A DNA stretch of 64,000 nucleotides from Candidatus Cloacimonetes bacterium HGW-Cloacimonetes-3 (GCA_002840645.1 PHBO01000006.1:62001-126000), one strand, 5' to 3'. Counted from the first letter of the stretch, positions 36,152-45,704 are shown. Made by a program: numbers and translations. The notes: generated from the letters alone by a model not told the origin.

Positions 36152-36597
36152 AAGTTATTATGCTGAAAAACATAGAAAAAGTTGGCAACCAAGGTGATGT
36201 AGTAAATGTCGCCCGCGGTTTTGCCCGTAACTATCTAACTCCCCGAGGCTTTGCAATTTATGCTACTCCTATAAACATGAAGAAGCTTGGCGCAATCAAG
36301 GGTAAGCTTGCTGACGAAGAACAAAAAATGCTTGCAGAGCTAAAAAACCTTGCCGAAAAAATAGCTGCAACTAAATTGGTATTCGTGCGCAAAGTTGATG
36401 AACATGGCAGCATGTTTGGATCAGTTTCCGAGAACGATATTGTCCATGCCTTATCAGAAAAAGGGATTACTCTTCACAAGAGTACTCTTGGTATGGATAA
36501 ACACTTCAAGGAACTTGGAGAGCTATCTGTTCGTGTGCGTTTGCACAAGGACGTTAGCTGCACACTTAGCTTTGTGATAGAACAAGAACAAGAATAA
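36148..36597 (+). CDS. rplI: 50S ribosomal protein L9
   Basis: Large-subunit protein of 149 residues. The N-terminal RNA-binding part MKVIMLKNIEKVGNQGDVVN and VARGFARNYLTPRGFA are diagnostic. A long helix with ADEEQKMLAELKNLAEK connects to the C-terminal domain (EHGSMFGSVSENDI). The start at 36148 has GGAGGAAT at a good distance; longer in-frame starts are inside the preceding gene. It closes the ribosomal cluster. Confidence 0.95.
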   Translation: MKVIMLKNIEKVGNQGDVVNVARGFARNYLTPRGFAIYATPINMKKLGAIKGKLADEEQKMLAELKNLAEKIAATKLVFVRKVDEHGSMFGSVSENDIVHALSEKGITLHKSTLGMDKHFKELGELSVRVRLHKDVSCTLSFVIEQEQE

Positions 36598-36612
36598 ACC
36601 ATGGAGGTTTCC

Positions 36613-37188
36613 ATGTCCGATACTCTGTTCAAAATTAAGCAGATTGTTAGTTTGATCCTGTTTGTGGCGATGTTGTCCCTCATGGGGATGATTACCTCAC
36701 GTCCGATTATGATACTTGCTTATGCGGGTTTCTTTTTGGCTGTGATTGCCATCATGTATTTCCTGATGCGCAAACGCCAAAGGCATTTCGAACTGGTGCA
36801 AAGTTCCTCGAATCTATTTAATAAGATTGTGGGGGGAGTATTACTTGCCCTGGCACTTGCTACTCCTTTGCTGATTGCTTTTCGTACCAGCGTTATAAAG
36901 TTACCTGCGGAGCTTAGTTCCGGTGCTGCATTTGGCATAGTTGGGGGTGTTTCTATCCTCTTTCTTGCCCTCTTGTTTGCTGCACAGTACATGATTAACG
37001 TGAAAGGCAAAGAGTTACCCCAGAGAATAATCGGTTATGTGCTGTTTGTTATTGCAGCCGCACTCCCCGGAATTCTGATGAGCCGGGTGGATAGTTCCAC
37101 CTCCGGTATCGGTTCCGTGTATTATGTTGCTATGGCAGTTCTGATCCTTGCCTTCAATGGCATTGGGCTAATCACCCATCAGGATTAA
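36613..37188 (+). CDS. Six-helix membrane protein, function unknown
   Basis: Protein of 191 residues with six predicted membrane helices and no charged catalytic motif. The loop after helix two is basic (MRKRQRHFE), suggesting a cytoplasmic side. The start at 36613 (MSDTLFKIKQ) is favoured over the ATG at 36601 because GGAGG falls inside that first alternative and sits 5 bases before the second ATG. It is 15 bases downstream of rplI. I do not recognise a family. Confidence 0.7.
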   Translation: MSDTLFKIKQIVSLILFVAMLSLMGMITSRPIMILAYAGFFLAVIAIMYFLMRKRQRHFELVQSSSNLFNKIVGGVLLALALATPLLIAFRTSVIKLPAELSSGAAFGIVGGVSILFLALLFAAQYMINVKGKELPQRIIGYVLFVIAAALPGILMSRVDSSTSGIGSVYYVAMAVLILAFNGIGLITHQD

Positions 37189-37225
37189 AGCACCCATATC
37201 TCTGTTACTAAAAATTGCCCTGCTT

Positions 37226-37251
37226 TCGGAGTGATGTTACAGTCACTCCGA
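37226..37251. other. Hairpin between two plus-strand genes
   Basis: Perfect 9-bp stem TCGGAGTGA (37226-37234) with TCACTCCGA (37243-37251) and an 8-base loop. No T-tract follows, so it is either a processing/attenuation structure or a weak terminator before the DUF721 gene. Confidence 0.5.
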
Positions 37252-37275
37252 TAGTATGGCATTGATGGTGATATC

Positions 37276-37590
37276 ATGGCTTTCAACTCTATCATAGAGC
37301 TTTCCCACGATCTTGTTTACCGTTTAGGCGGTGATAAGTATCAGGGTTTCATCCATGTGTATCTCTGTTGGAAACGTGTGGTTGGGGATTTGCTTTCCAG
37401 CCGTTCTCATCCCATCAAATTGGAAAACCACATTCTGTATGTAGGAGTGCAAAATAACACCTGGATGCAAGAATTGCTACTATTAAAGCAGGATATCATC
37501 TCCAAGTACAAAACTTTACATCAGGAGGAGATTGCCGAGATCATCTTTTTGATCAGCAGTCCGAAACGCAAATGTACAAAGCGCAAATAG
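37276..37590 (+). CDS. DUF721 (DciA-like) protein
   Basis: Protein of 104 residues. The core W-x-x-V-V-G-D-L-L...S-H-P and LYVGVQNNTWMQELLLLKQDI fit DUF721. In many bacteria this domain forms DciA, which loads the DnaB helicase. It is short, lacks the extra regions seen in some DciA proteins, and ends in a basic tail. The last 19 bases overlap rpe. The assignment to DciA function is inference from family. Confidence 0.8.
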   Translation: MAFNSIIELSHDLVYRLGGDKYQGFIHVYLCWKRVVGDLLSSRSHPIKLENHILYVGVQNNTWMQELLLLKQDIISKYKTLHQEEIAEIIFLISSPKRKCTKRK

Positions 37591-38222
37591 CCCCTTCGCT
37601 TCTATCTTCCGATTTCAGCCGTTTGGCTGCCGAAATTTCCACGCTCGACTCTTCCGGTGCAGATATCCTTCATCTGGATGTGATGGATGGTCATTATGTT
37701 CCCAATCTCAGCTTTGGTTTCCCAATTATTAAAGCCGTGCGTAACCTCACCCAGCTCCCCTTGGATGTTCACCTCATGGTTACCAATCCGGACTTTCACG
37801 TTCCCCGGCTAATTGAGATTGGTGTCCAGTGGATCAGCTTTCATCAGGAAACAGTGCACCACAGCCATCGCCTTATCAGCCAGATCAAAGAGCATGGCAT
37901 CAAAGCCGGAGTTGCCCTAAACCCTGCTACCCCGATTAACACTCTGGATAGCATCCTTCCCCTATTGGATTACGTACTTGTAATGAGCGTTAATCCCGGC
38001 TATTCTGCACAAGCCTTTATCCCAGAAGTTCTGGACAAGATCCAGTATCTTTCGGACTATCGTAAAGCCCATGCGCTTAGCTTTTACATTGAAGTGGATG
38101 GGGGAGTGTCCGCTGCCAATTCCACAGCATTACTTAATGCCGGAGCGGATATCCTTGTCTCTGCTTCTTACATTTTTAATTCACCAAGTTATAGCACAGC
38201 AATCCAAGCATTACGCCATTAA
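37572..38222 (+). CDS. rpe: Ribulose-phosphate 3-epimerase
   Basis: Interconverts ribulose 5-phosphate and xylulose 5-phosphate. The 216-residue TIM barrel has IAPSLLSSDF, HLDVMDGHYVPN (metal His and Asp), DVHLMV, LVMSVNPGY and EVDGGV. It is full length. It overlaps the DUF721 gene by 19 bases. After the stop a 12-base motif TTAACCTGCTAA occurs twice in tandem before ffh. Confidence 0.95.
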   Translation: MYKAQIAPSLLSSDFSRLAAEISTLDSSGADILHLDVMDGHYVPNLSFGFPIIKAVRNLTQLPLDVHLMVTNPDFHVPRLIEIGVQWISFHQETVHHSHRLISQIKEHGIKAGVALNPATPINTLDSILPLLDYVLVMSVNPGYSAQAFIPEVLDKIQYLSDYRKAHALSFYIEVDGGVSAANSTALLNAGADILVSASYIFNSPSYSTAIQALRH

Positions 38223-38264
38223 CCTGCTAACCCCTTAACCTGCTAATATTAAAAGGATATAACT

Positions 38265-39593
38265 ATGTTCAACAGCCTCTCTGACCGCCTTGATAAAATA
38301 TTCCGCAACCTTAAAGGCAAGGGTTACCTTACTGAAGACAATATCAAAGCCAGCATGCGCGAAATACGTATGGCGTTGCTGGAAGCCGATGTTAACTTTA
38401 AAATAGTTAAGAATTTTGTAAGTGAAGTAGAGAAACGGGCTTTAGGTGCGGAAGTGCTAAAGTCCCTTACTCCCGGTCAGCAAGTGGTTAAAATAGTACA
38501 CGATCAGCTTGTTAATCTGATGGATACAGAAGGCTTTGAGTTCAAATTATACAATAACAAGCTTACTAAAGTCATGATGGTCGGCCTACAGGGTTCCGGC
38601 AAAACTACTGCCTGCGCCAAGCTATCCGCCTTGTACCGCAAAAAGGGCATAAAGCCCATGATGGTAGCATGCGATGTTTACCGTCCTGCAGCTGTTGATC
38701 AGCTTAAAATCCTCGGCAAGCAGATAGATGTTACCGTTATTAGTGAAGACACCAAAGATGTAATCAAAATTGCTGATGCTGCCCTTGCCGCCGCCCAGAA
38801 AGACTATACAAACCTGCTGATATTCGATACCGCCGGCAGGCTTCACATCGATGAAGTAATGATGAATGAGGTTACAAGGTTGAAAGCTCACATCAAGCCG
38901 GATTATATCTTCTTTGTGGCAGATGCCATGACAGGTCAGGATGCCGTTACTGTGGCAGCAGAGTTTCATAACAAGCTCCAATTCGATGCAGTTATCCTCA
39001 CCAAGCTGGATGGCGATGCCCGTGGCGGTGCAGCCCTATCTATAAAAGCCGTAACTGATACACCTGTTGCTTTTGTGGGTATTGGCGAGAAGATCGGTGA
39101 TCTGGAGATATTCTATCCCGAGCGCATGGCAAGCAGGATTCTGGGTATGGGCGATGTGTTAACTCTTATCGAAAAAGCGGAAGAATCCATGGACATGGAG
39201 GCAGAAGAGAAGCTTGCCCGCAAGATGATGAAGAACCAATTCACGCTGAATGACTTCCTTAAACAACTGCAAAGCATAAAAAAGATGGGATCAATAGAAT
39301 CTATTATCCGCATGATTCCCGGCTTGGGCAACAAACTACCCGCAGACATGACTATCGACGAGAATGCCATGAAACACGTGGAAGCCATCATCCAATCCAT
39401 GACGGACAAGGAACGCGAAAGACCGGAAATCTTAAACGGCAACAGACGTTTGCGCATTTCCAAGGGTTGCGGACGCCCTGTAATGGAGATAAACCGCCTT
39501 TTACGTCAGTTTGAAGACATGAAAAAGATGATGAAGAAAATGAGCACCCCTAAAGGCATGAAGGATATGGAAGCTATGATGCGCGGCATGTAG
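38265..39593 (+). CDS. ffh: Signal recognition particle protein Ffh
   Basis: GTPase of the co-translational targeting particle, partner of the SRP RNA at 6.4 kb. The 442-residue protein has an N domain, then the G domain with GLQGSGKTT, DTAGRLH, TKLDGDARGG and a methionine-rich M domain (MIPGLG, then MKKMMKKM). In the RNA-binding helix-turn-helix of the M domain the usual GSG is GCG (Gly401-Cys402-Gly403, in RISKGCGRP). Strong AAAGGATAT precedes the ATG. A weak hairpin terminator follows the stop. Confidence 0.96.
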   Translation: MFNSLSDRLDKIFRNLKGKGYLTEDNIKASMREIRMALLEADVNFKIVKNFVSEVEKRALGAEVLKSLTPGQQVVKIVHDQLVNLMDTEGFEFKLYNNKLTKVMMVGLQGSGKTTACAKLSALYRKKGIKPMMVACDVYRPAAVDQLKILGKQIDVTVISEDTKDVIKIADAALAAAQKDYTNLLIFDTAGRLHIDEVMMNEVTRLKAHIKPDYIFFVADAMTGQDAVTVAAEFHNKLQFDAVILTKLDGDARGGAALSIKAVTDTPVAFVGIGEKIGDLEIFYPERMASRILGMGDVLTLIEKAEESMDMEAEEKLARKMMKNQFTLNDFLKQLQSIKKMGSIESIIRMIPGLGNKLPADMTIDENAMKHVEAIIQSMTDKERERPEILNGNRRLRISKGCGRPVMEINRLLRQFEDMKKMMKKMSTPKGMKDMEAMMRGM

Positions 39594-39636
39594 CTACGTA
39601 GCCTTTTACACCTTATCACTATTTTATCTATATTAG

Positions 39637-39666
39637 GCAGCATCTTACGGTGCTGCTTTATATTAG
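39637..39666 (+). terminator. Probable terminator after ffh
   Basis: GCAGCA (39637-39642) pairs with TGCTGC (39651-39656) around an 8-base loop, followed by TTTATATT. The stem is short and the T-tract is interrupted, so it is a weak or conditional terminator. Confidence 0.5.
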
Positions 39667-39782
39667 CTAACAAACAAGTATCAAATAGTGCGCATCACTT
39701 ATACGTCACCAACTCTTCTAAAATTTATCATACCCGCTTTGAGAACCTTGCCTTCTTCCTTGCTGCTATCTTTAGTATTGCC

Positions 39783-39839
39783 ATAATAATTCCCTAACGA
39801 TTCCCTAACGCCATTAGGGAATCGTTAGGGGATTATTAT
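39783..39839. repeat. Long palindrome C (26-bp arms, 5-nt loop)
   Basis: Left arm 39783-39808 and right arm 39814-39839 pair at 25 of 26 positions plus one G-T; the loop is CGCCA. Each arm contains CCCTAACG or its complement, duplicated as CCCTAACGATTCCCTAA. Outside right is CAAGCAGGG (39856-39864), matching the flank of palindromes A and B. It lies between two plus-strand genes. Confidence 0.9.
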
Positions 39840-40060
39840 AGAAGCATAAGGGAAACAAGCAGGGACAAAGAAGGGAATAGGTAAGTGGACATCAAGCTTT
39901 ATACCGTTCCAATACCACAGTACTTGAGATGTAGGTTAAGATATTACTTGATTGTAGATTTGTTATATAAGTTAGGGGAAGTTATCTCTTGACGACTGCA
40001 ATGCTATTCAGAGGCTGGATTTCGCTCACAATGTGGGTAAGTATGGTAACTGGAGATGTA

Positions 40061-42982
40061 ATGAAAAAGCTGATAATGATATTGATAGCTATGATGGTGG
40101 TGGTACAGCTGTTATCCTTGGTGGCGTTCAACGGTTTCAACCAAAGAAATCATCCTGAACTTGACTGGAAAAGCATAGAGACCGCCAACTGCCGGATTGT
40201 GTATCACGAACCGCTGTTGGAACAAGCTCGCAGCTCGGCTGTGATAGCACAAAAGACGTTTGTCACGCTAAGCAAAACATATCAGATATCACCTAAGCAG
40301 ACCTGCATAATTTACATATCCGATCAGGATAATATACCCAACGGAGCAGCTCTCTTGAGCCATTACATCTTTATCTGGGTTAACCAGAATGACTTCACAG
40401 GCTTGTTTACAGGCAATGACAAGTGGCTAAGGAAAGTTATCTCCCACGAAATGTCACACTGGTTTCTGGCAGCTTCCATCTCCGGTTGGCTAACTAAATA
40501 TATCCCTATTTACCCTACCTTCCCTCGCAACCTCAATGAAGGCTATGCGCAATTCTTTAGCGGAGAAACCTGGGGCTATAACCGTGGGGATAGGTTTCTG
40601 AAAGCAAGCGTGTTATCCAATAAATCCGGGATACCATCAGCTCAGTATGACGGTGGATTATTGTATGCTGATGGCTTTGCCAAAGTACGCTACCTATCTG
40701 CCATGTATGGTGAAGAGAAGCTTATAAAGCTATTAAAGTATCGCAACAAGGCGAAGTTTTACGGCTTCAAAGAAGCATTCAAAGAAGTTTACAAGAAGGA
40801 CTACAGCGCGTTTGAAGGAGAATGGAGACGCTATATAAATACCTACTACTTTGGCGAAGTATATGCCAACAAAGCAGTTCCGGCTGATACTACGGCAGCA
40901 GGCAATATCAATGACTTTGCCAAGCTGAGTAACGGCTATTACCAGTTTGCAAATCTGGACTGGAAACAGGATAAACTGCTCTTTGCCGCCAAAGATACAG
41001 AGAATCAGAATTACTATGATCTGATCTTGAGCACCGTGAAGATGGATAGCTTAAAAGCAGATAAACTGGAACTAAAAAGCTCGAAACGTTTGTTTAAGGC
41101 AAGCAGGTTTACCAAAATATCCTTAAGTGAAAACGGCAAGTGGGCAGCATGGTCTGTCTATACCCGCCATAAAGCAGGCAGGCTGGCTCCCCGCATCTTC
41201 CGCTATGATGTAACTAAAGGCAAACTACAAAGGCTGGAAGAGGGCAATTACCCGGAAATGGATTCATTGGGTGGAGTGTATTATCAAAAGCTGGGTGCAA
41301 ACAGCAACGATATTTGGTATGATATAGCCGAAGCAGAAGAGCACCCGACGAAAGCGAAAAGTGGCAAGAAGCCCCAAGGGACAATTGTCTATTCTCTTGG
41401 CTTCGATGAGCAGATAGGCAACCTGTCCTTATCTCCTGATAACACGAAACTTGCCTTCATCGTGTTTGATAAAGATGCTGCATTTAATATCAGTGTTCTG
41501 GATATAAATACCCGACAGGTGACGGACAAATTAAGCCTTACAGATATGGCACAATCTATCCGCTGGAACAATGACCACGAACTGCTGTATAGCACGGAGA
41601 ATCCTGAAAGTTCAGATTTGGATGTGGTGATTTACAACCTGAACGATAAAGCTAAGCTGTATCTGGCTCATCCTCCGTATAATGCCGAGCCTATACGTTA
41701 TCTGGATGATAAAATGTATGTGATGGCAGACATGAACCGGGGTGCAAGGATACCGGGTTCCTATGTGCCAAAGCTCAAACCGGCTGTTAAGGATACATTC
41801 ACAGAGAATTATTACAATAAATGGATAAAGCTAATGCCCCAATACTCTATCACGGATTCCACAAAGCATATCGAGATTTCACAGCCACAGGATTATGTCT
41901 CATGGCGTAATATTAAATGGCGAATGGGCTTTGTGCTGCCAACCTATACTTATGCCAGCGGGGGCTTTGTGCTTTCCGAAGCACTGGGTAAGCATTTATT
42001 TGCTGCTTTCGCCGCCCTTCCTTACAGTCCGAAAGACCGCGCCTGGTGGATTGTTATGTATCAAAACAAAACTCTGTCTCCCACCCTTGACCTCAACTAC
42101 ACACGTGACCAATGGCTATCCGGTATAGGTGAGGACAAGCTGTATTATCAGGACATGGAAAGGGTATCCGGCAAGATAAGCTTTCCTTTCAATATTGTTA
42201 AGCCCTACAGAGGGGCATCACTTGGCTTTGACATCAGCTATACAGACCTGACAAACGCTAATGATAACCCCATCTACAAGAATAAAGGCTTTGCCTCTTT
42301 CGGGGCAAAAGCCGGTTATAGCTACAGCTTGCCATGGAAGAATATGGAGCTTCATCCGGTTCGCTCCTACGATGCTGACTACTCACTGCAAATGGCATCA
42401 GAAACTCTGGGGATGAATATGGACTTTAACCAGCACTCATTCCAGGCAGGTTTTGCCTATGCGCCTCTGCTTGAGATTGCTGGTGGTGAGATGATGAGAA
42501 CTATCACTCTGCAAAACAGGTCTCACTACGAGATAGTGAATGGCGATCCCCTCACCCAGTTCCTCCCCGGAACCAACCGCTACGAAATACTGCAAAGTGG
42601 GAACAGACCTGCCTTCAAACGCTATTACTTACGGGGTTATGAAGATGATTATTTATGCAAGAAGCTGCTGAATGTGCAAAGCGAGCTAAACATTAAACTA
42701 TCGGATGATATTAATCTGAACGTGCTAAGCGATATGCTTTCAATACACTATGCGGGTTTCACCTTGTGGCATGATTATACTGCGCTGGATAACATCCTGC
42801 AATCCGACCGGAAGTCGCGAACCTACAATGCCAACGGCTTTGAACTGCGCGCTGAGACTAACTTCCTGATGCTACCGGCTGTGCTGAAATTCGGCACTGC
42901 TTACGACATGGATTTTAAGAAGCTTTCCGACTACTTCCTGATAGAGATACCTTTCCTCCAGATGTTACAGGATAGTATGTAG
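40061..42982 (+). CDS. Exported HExxH metalloprotease-like protein with propeller and barrel regions
   Basis: Protein of 973 residues with signal peptide MKKLIMILIAMMVVVQLLSL. A gluzincin-like N-terminal domain shows VISHEMSHW (His129, Glu130, His133) and NLNEGYAQ (Glu160) as third ligand. A beta-propeller/TolB-like middle (about 300-620) shows YDLILS, SLSPDNTKLAFIVFDKD and repeated SxDxxKL-type blades. The end (about 650-973) is strand-rich like an outer-membrane barrel and finishes in FLQMLQDSM. The start at 40061 follows TGGAGATG. I know peptidase-MA and surface-antigen fusions of this order in FCB bacteria but cannot name a function. Confidence 0.78.
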   Translation: MKKLIMILIAMMVVVQLLSLVAFNGFNQRNHPELDWKSIETANCRIVYHEPLLEQARSSAVIAQKTFVTLSKTYQISPKQTCIIYISDQDNIPNGAALLSHYIFIWVNQNDFTGLFTGNDKWLRKVISHEMSHWFLAASISGWLTKYIPIYPTFPRNLNEGYAQFFSGETWGYNRGDRFLKASVLSNKSGIPSAQYDGGLLYADGFAKVRYLSAMYGEEKLIKLLKYRNKAKFYGFKEAFKEVYKKDYSAFEGEWRRYINTYYFGEVYANKAVPADTTAAGNINDFAKLSNGYYQFANLDWKQDKLLFAAKDTENQNYYDLILSTVKMDSLKADKLELKSSKRLFKASRFTKISLSENGKWAAWSVYTRHKAGRLAPRIFRYDVTKGKLQRLEEGNYPEMDSLGGVYYQKLGANSNDIWYDIAEAEEHPTKAKSGKKPQGTIVYSLGFDEQIGNLSLSPDNTKLAFIVFDKDAAFNISVLDINTRQVTDKLSLTDMAQSIRWNNDHELLYSTENPESSDLDVVIYNLNDKAKLYLAHPPYNAEPIRYLDDKMYVMADMNRGARIPGSYVPKLKPAVKDTFTENYYNKWIKLMPQYSITDSTKHIEISQPQDYVSWRNIKWRMGFVLPTYTYASGGFVLSEALGKHLFAAFAALPYSPKDRAWWIVMYQNKTLSPTLDLNYTRDQWLSGIGEDKLYYQDMERVSGKISFPFNIVKPYRGASLGFDISYTDLTNANDNPIYKNKGFASFGAKAGYSYSLPWKNMELHPVRSYDADYSLQMASETLGMNMDFNQHSFQAGFAYAPLLEIAGGEMMRTITLQNRSHYEIVNGDPLTQFLPGTNRYEILQSGNRPAFKRYYLRGYEDDYLCKKLLNVQSELNIKLSDDINLNVLSDMLSIHYAGFTLWHDYTALDNILQSDRKSRTYNANGFELRAETNFLMLPAVLKFGTAYDMDFKKLSDYFLIEIPFLQMLQDSM

Positions 42983-43144
42983 AGAGAAAATGACGAATGT
43001 AAGGTTATTAAGTTCAGGGTTGTATTATGCCAAAAGTGAACAAGATAAACTCCATCGTGTGCATAAAATGATGCTCTTGAAATAAAGTGGCAATTAAGGG
43101 CTTGGGTACAATGCCCAAGCCCTGATAATAAGCAAAGGATTACT

Positions 43145-45313
43145 ATGGATCGAACATTAGTACTAATAGCTTTCATACTCCTGACTGTTTCACTGTTCAG
43201 TATAGAAGTTAGCGGACACATAACCCAGGACACCACATGGTCTCCTGCGAACAATCCATACATTGTAACATCATTCTTATACGTGGATAGCGGAGTGACC
43301 CTCACTATTCTGCCCGGCACGGAGGTGCGCATTGTTGGGGCTGATAAAAGCAATATATACAACTTCATGTGGAGCGGAAACAGCCAACCAATCGCCAAAA
43401 TGATCATTGTAAATGGCAAGATTATTGCCATTGGCACTAAGCTGAACCCTATTACTTTTGATAGGAATGAAAGTGAACCCAGTTACCGCTGGGGCAGCAT
43501 CTACATGGCCCCAAGTGCGCCTATGTCCACTTTTGAATACTGTATATTCAGGCATGCCAACTTCTGTGATTATGTTCCCGGTGATTGGGCACTGGCTGCA
43601 CTTGAATTCGCCAATGGTGTGATTCGCGTTAGGGATTGCACTTTCGATACCAATCTACAAGCCTTGCGCAGCATGTATCTTTCTGCAGATTTGCTTATTT
43701 ACAGATGCACGTTCAGAAACTCTGACAATGAATATCCCCCACCATTTGCTGGAGCAGGCTATTTGGGTTTTAGTGCTGCCCCATCTCCCGAACCACCGGA
43801 GCATTATAAGGTTACCATTGCCAAATGCTATTTCACCGGCAATGCCACTCGGGGTCCTACCGGCTACTATATGGACATTCTCTTCTTGAATAATGTTATG
43901 GATAACTACAATACAGGTATAAACCGTCAAGAGGAGTCAAGAAATGAGTATGGAACCTTTTCGAGTTATGGTAACACAACCATTAATGGAGATGGTGCTT
44001 GGGGATGCACATCTTATGCAGTAACAGATACCGTTTTTGCACGAAGAAACAGATTTGTAAAGCCAATCAATGCTAATCCGGGTAATAGCCCACTTCTTAT
44101 TGTTGCCAGTGGATATGGGACTAGTTATGTCTCGGATAACTATCTTTATGGCTCTGTGCAGGCTTATTCGTTCCAAACTAACGCAACCACTACATACATG
44201 TATAACAACATCATTGAAACAAATTATAGCCCCGCCATTGATTTTGACATTACCAGTACAGCACATCAAGACGGTCAGATGAGGTTTTTTAACAATCTTG
44301 TAAGGTATATAGGCAGTTCTACTCCTTACGTATATTATACAGACCATGCCTCGCCGTTCATGTACAATAACACATTCGTCAACTTCCACACTTTCCAAGG
44401 TTCGGTCGGTGATTGTGACCCCATTATTACAAACAATATTATTGACGTTTCTTATAGATATGGTACCGGGTCTGAAGCGCATCATCCCACGTTCTACCAC
44501 AATTGCCTTAGCATTCCAATTCCAACCTATGCCCCTTACACTGATGGGGGCGGAAACGTTGTAGATAACCCTGCGTTTGCTGATACCCTAAATGGGGATT
44601 ACAGTCTACACATCGGCTCCAGGTGTATAGATGCCGGGGCATATAGGCCAGATTTACCAGAGTTTGACATCAGGTATCATAAACGAATAGTGCCCGCATT
44701 TGTGGGAGTTCCAAGCGTTATTGATATTGGTGCTTATGAGTACAATTCCGTGTATATTGGCGGGCTGCGGGGCTATGTGTACGATTCCTTTACCGGGCTC
44801 CCGGTGGATTGCGTAAAACTGGAGATCGAGGGCAAACTCCCCGAGTTCAGCGATTCCTTGGGCTGGGCACTATTCCCTACCGGTGCCGGGGTATATACCC
44901 TAAAAGCCAGCCGTTGGGATTATGCAGATACCATTATCCCCATTGTAGCCGCGTATGAAGGCGAAGAAACGGTGCTGAACATCCCCATGGTGCGGGTTAA
45001 CGTGGCAAATGATGATGAAGTAACACCCAATCCCGGGACTGATTATGGTTTAAGCAACTACCCCAATCCCTTCAATCCCGAAACTACCGTCAGCTTCATT
45101 CTGCCAAGTGCCAGGGATGTAACACTATCTATCTATAACCTCCGCGGGCAAAAGGTGAAGACGCTGCATGAAGGATTGTTGCCGGGTGGGTTTCACCGGA
45201 TGGCATGGAATGGCACAGACTCACAAGGCAAATCTGTTGGTTCGGGGCTGTACTTTGCTAAATTAGAAGATGGTAAGCATAGCCAAACACGCAAATTGAT
45301 GCTGATGAAATAG
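43145..45313 (+). CDS. Secreted right-handed beta-helix protein with type IX-like sorting domain
   Basis: Exported protein of 722 residues: signal peptide MDRTLVLIAFILLTVSLFS, a parallel beta-helix with repeating N-N...T...F...N turns (about 30-520; a typical coil is MYNNIIETNYSPAIDF), a CarboxypepD-regulatory-like sandwich (about 540-600, YIGGLRGYVYDSFTG), and a sorting domain (LSNYPNPFNPETTVSF, LSIYNLRGQKVKTL, GLYFAKL). Such helices often bind or cleave polysaccharides, but no catalytic set is apparent. It is the third candidate cargo of the export route in this window. Confidence 0.85.
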   Translation: MDRTLVLIAFILLTVSLFSIEVSGHITQDTTWSPANNPYIVTSFLYVDSGVTLTILPGTEVRIVGADKSNIYNFMWSGNSQPIAKMIIVNGKIIAIGTKLNPITFDRNESEPSYRWGSIYMAPSAPMSTFEYCIFRHANFCDYVPGDWALAALEFANGVIRVRDCTFDTNLQALRSMYLSADLLIYRCTFRNSDNEYPPPFAGAGYLGFSAAPSPEPPEHYKVTIAKCYFTGNATRGPTGYYMDILFLNNVMDNYNTGINRQEESRNEYGTFSSYGNTTINGDGAWGCTSYAVTDTVFARRNRFVKPINANPGNSPLLIVASGYGTSYVSDNYLYGSVQAYSFQTNATTTYMYNNIIETNYSPAIDFDITSTAHQDGQMRFFNNLVRYIGSSTPYVYYTDHASPFMYNNTFVNFHTFQGSVGDCDPIITNNIIDVSYRYGTGSEAHHPTFYHNCLSIPIPTYAPYTDGGGNVVDNPAFADTLNGDYSLHIGSRCIDAGAYRPDLPEFDIRYHKRIVPAFVGVPSVIDIGAYEYNSVYIGGLRGYVYDSFTGLPVDCVKLEIEGKLPEFSDSLGWALFPTGAGVYTLKASRWDYADTIIPIVAAYEGEETVLNIPMVRVNVANDDEVTPNPGTDYGLSNYPNPFNPETTVSFILPSARDVTLSIYNLRGQKVKTLHEGLLPGGFHRMAWNGTDSQGKSVGSGLYFAKLEDGKHSQTRKLMLMK

Positions 45314-45670
45314 TAAATAACCGGGTATGTAGTGGCTTGGCTATCCAGGTATGCTGAAAAATTATAAATCCAACTAACAGCTTTAATGGTATAGCGATAG
45401 GTATCATTAATAGCTTGTTGCTTTATGCGGATGCAAAAATAAACGCCAAATCTGTCCCAAAAACTCGGATCTGTCCCCCTATACACTATGAAAGTAAGTT
45501 TATCTGGCTTCCCGGATGTTCTTTTACAAGTGTATAGCGTGATAATAGTGTATACTCGTATTGCCACACGCCTCGTGTGCTTGACAGCCGAAGGCGGCTG
45601 TCATTATGGAATGTGTTTATCTGGGAAATGGACATGGGCAAAGGATACCGTCTGATTCCAAACATGAAGT
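45314..45670. other. Gene-free region between the beta-helix protein and htpG
   Basis: Contains a repeated motif RATCTGTCCC (45449 and 45469), a 10-bp inverted pair TATACACTAT (45480-45489) / ATAGTGTATA (45545-45554) 55 bases apart, and a compact hairpin TGACAGCC...GGCTGTCA near 45592-45613. No gene is supported; a 55-codon frame at 45488-45655 runs through these repeats. These look like remnants of repeat or transposon ends. Confidence 0.55.
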
Positions 45671-45697
45671 TTGGCACTCTAACGGGCAGACTGCTAA
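45671..45697. promoter_or_regulatory. CIRCE-like operator (HrcA site) upstream of htpG
   Basis: TTGGCACTC, nine bases, GACTGCTAA. This matches the consensus TTAGCACTC-N9-GAGTGCTAA at 16 of 18 positions with exact spacing. It ends 8 bases upstream of the htpG -35 box. HrcA is not in the window, so repression by it is inferred. Confidence 0.72.
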
Positions 45698-45704
45698 AAA
45701 CAGC

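Larger units (their letters stand above)
39594..40060. other. 467-bp gap between ffh and the next gene
   Basis: Apart from the short ffh terminator, the only structured element is palindrome C near 39783-39839 with its outer purine/pyrimidine flanks (CCTTCTTCC on the left, AAGAAGGG on the right). No reading frame here shows a convincing start and ribosome site. Confidence 0.6.

Noticed and set aside
38223-38250. Tandem TTAACCTGCTAA before ffh as a regulatory site
   Set aside because: Only two 12-base copies, 17 bases apart, with nothing else to support a function.
45488-45655. 55-codon frame before htpG (MKVSLSGFPDVLLQVYS)
   Set aside because: It runs through inverted repeats and a hairpin and has no ribosome site; the phrase CLTAEGGC fits repeat debris more than a protein.
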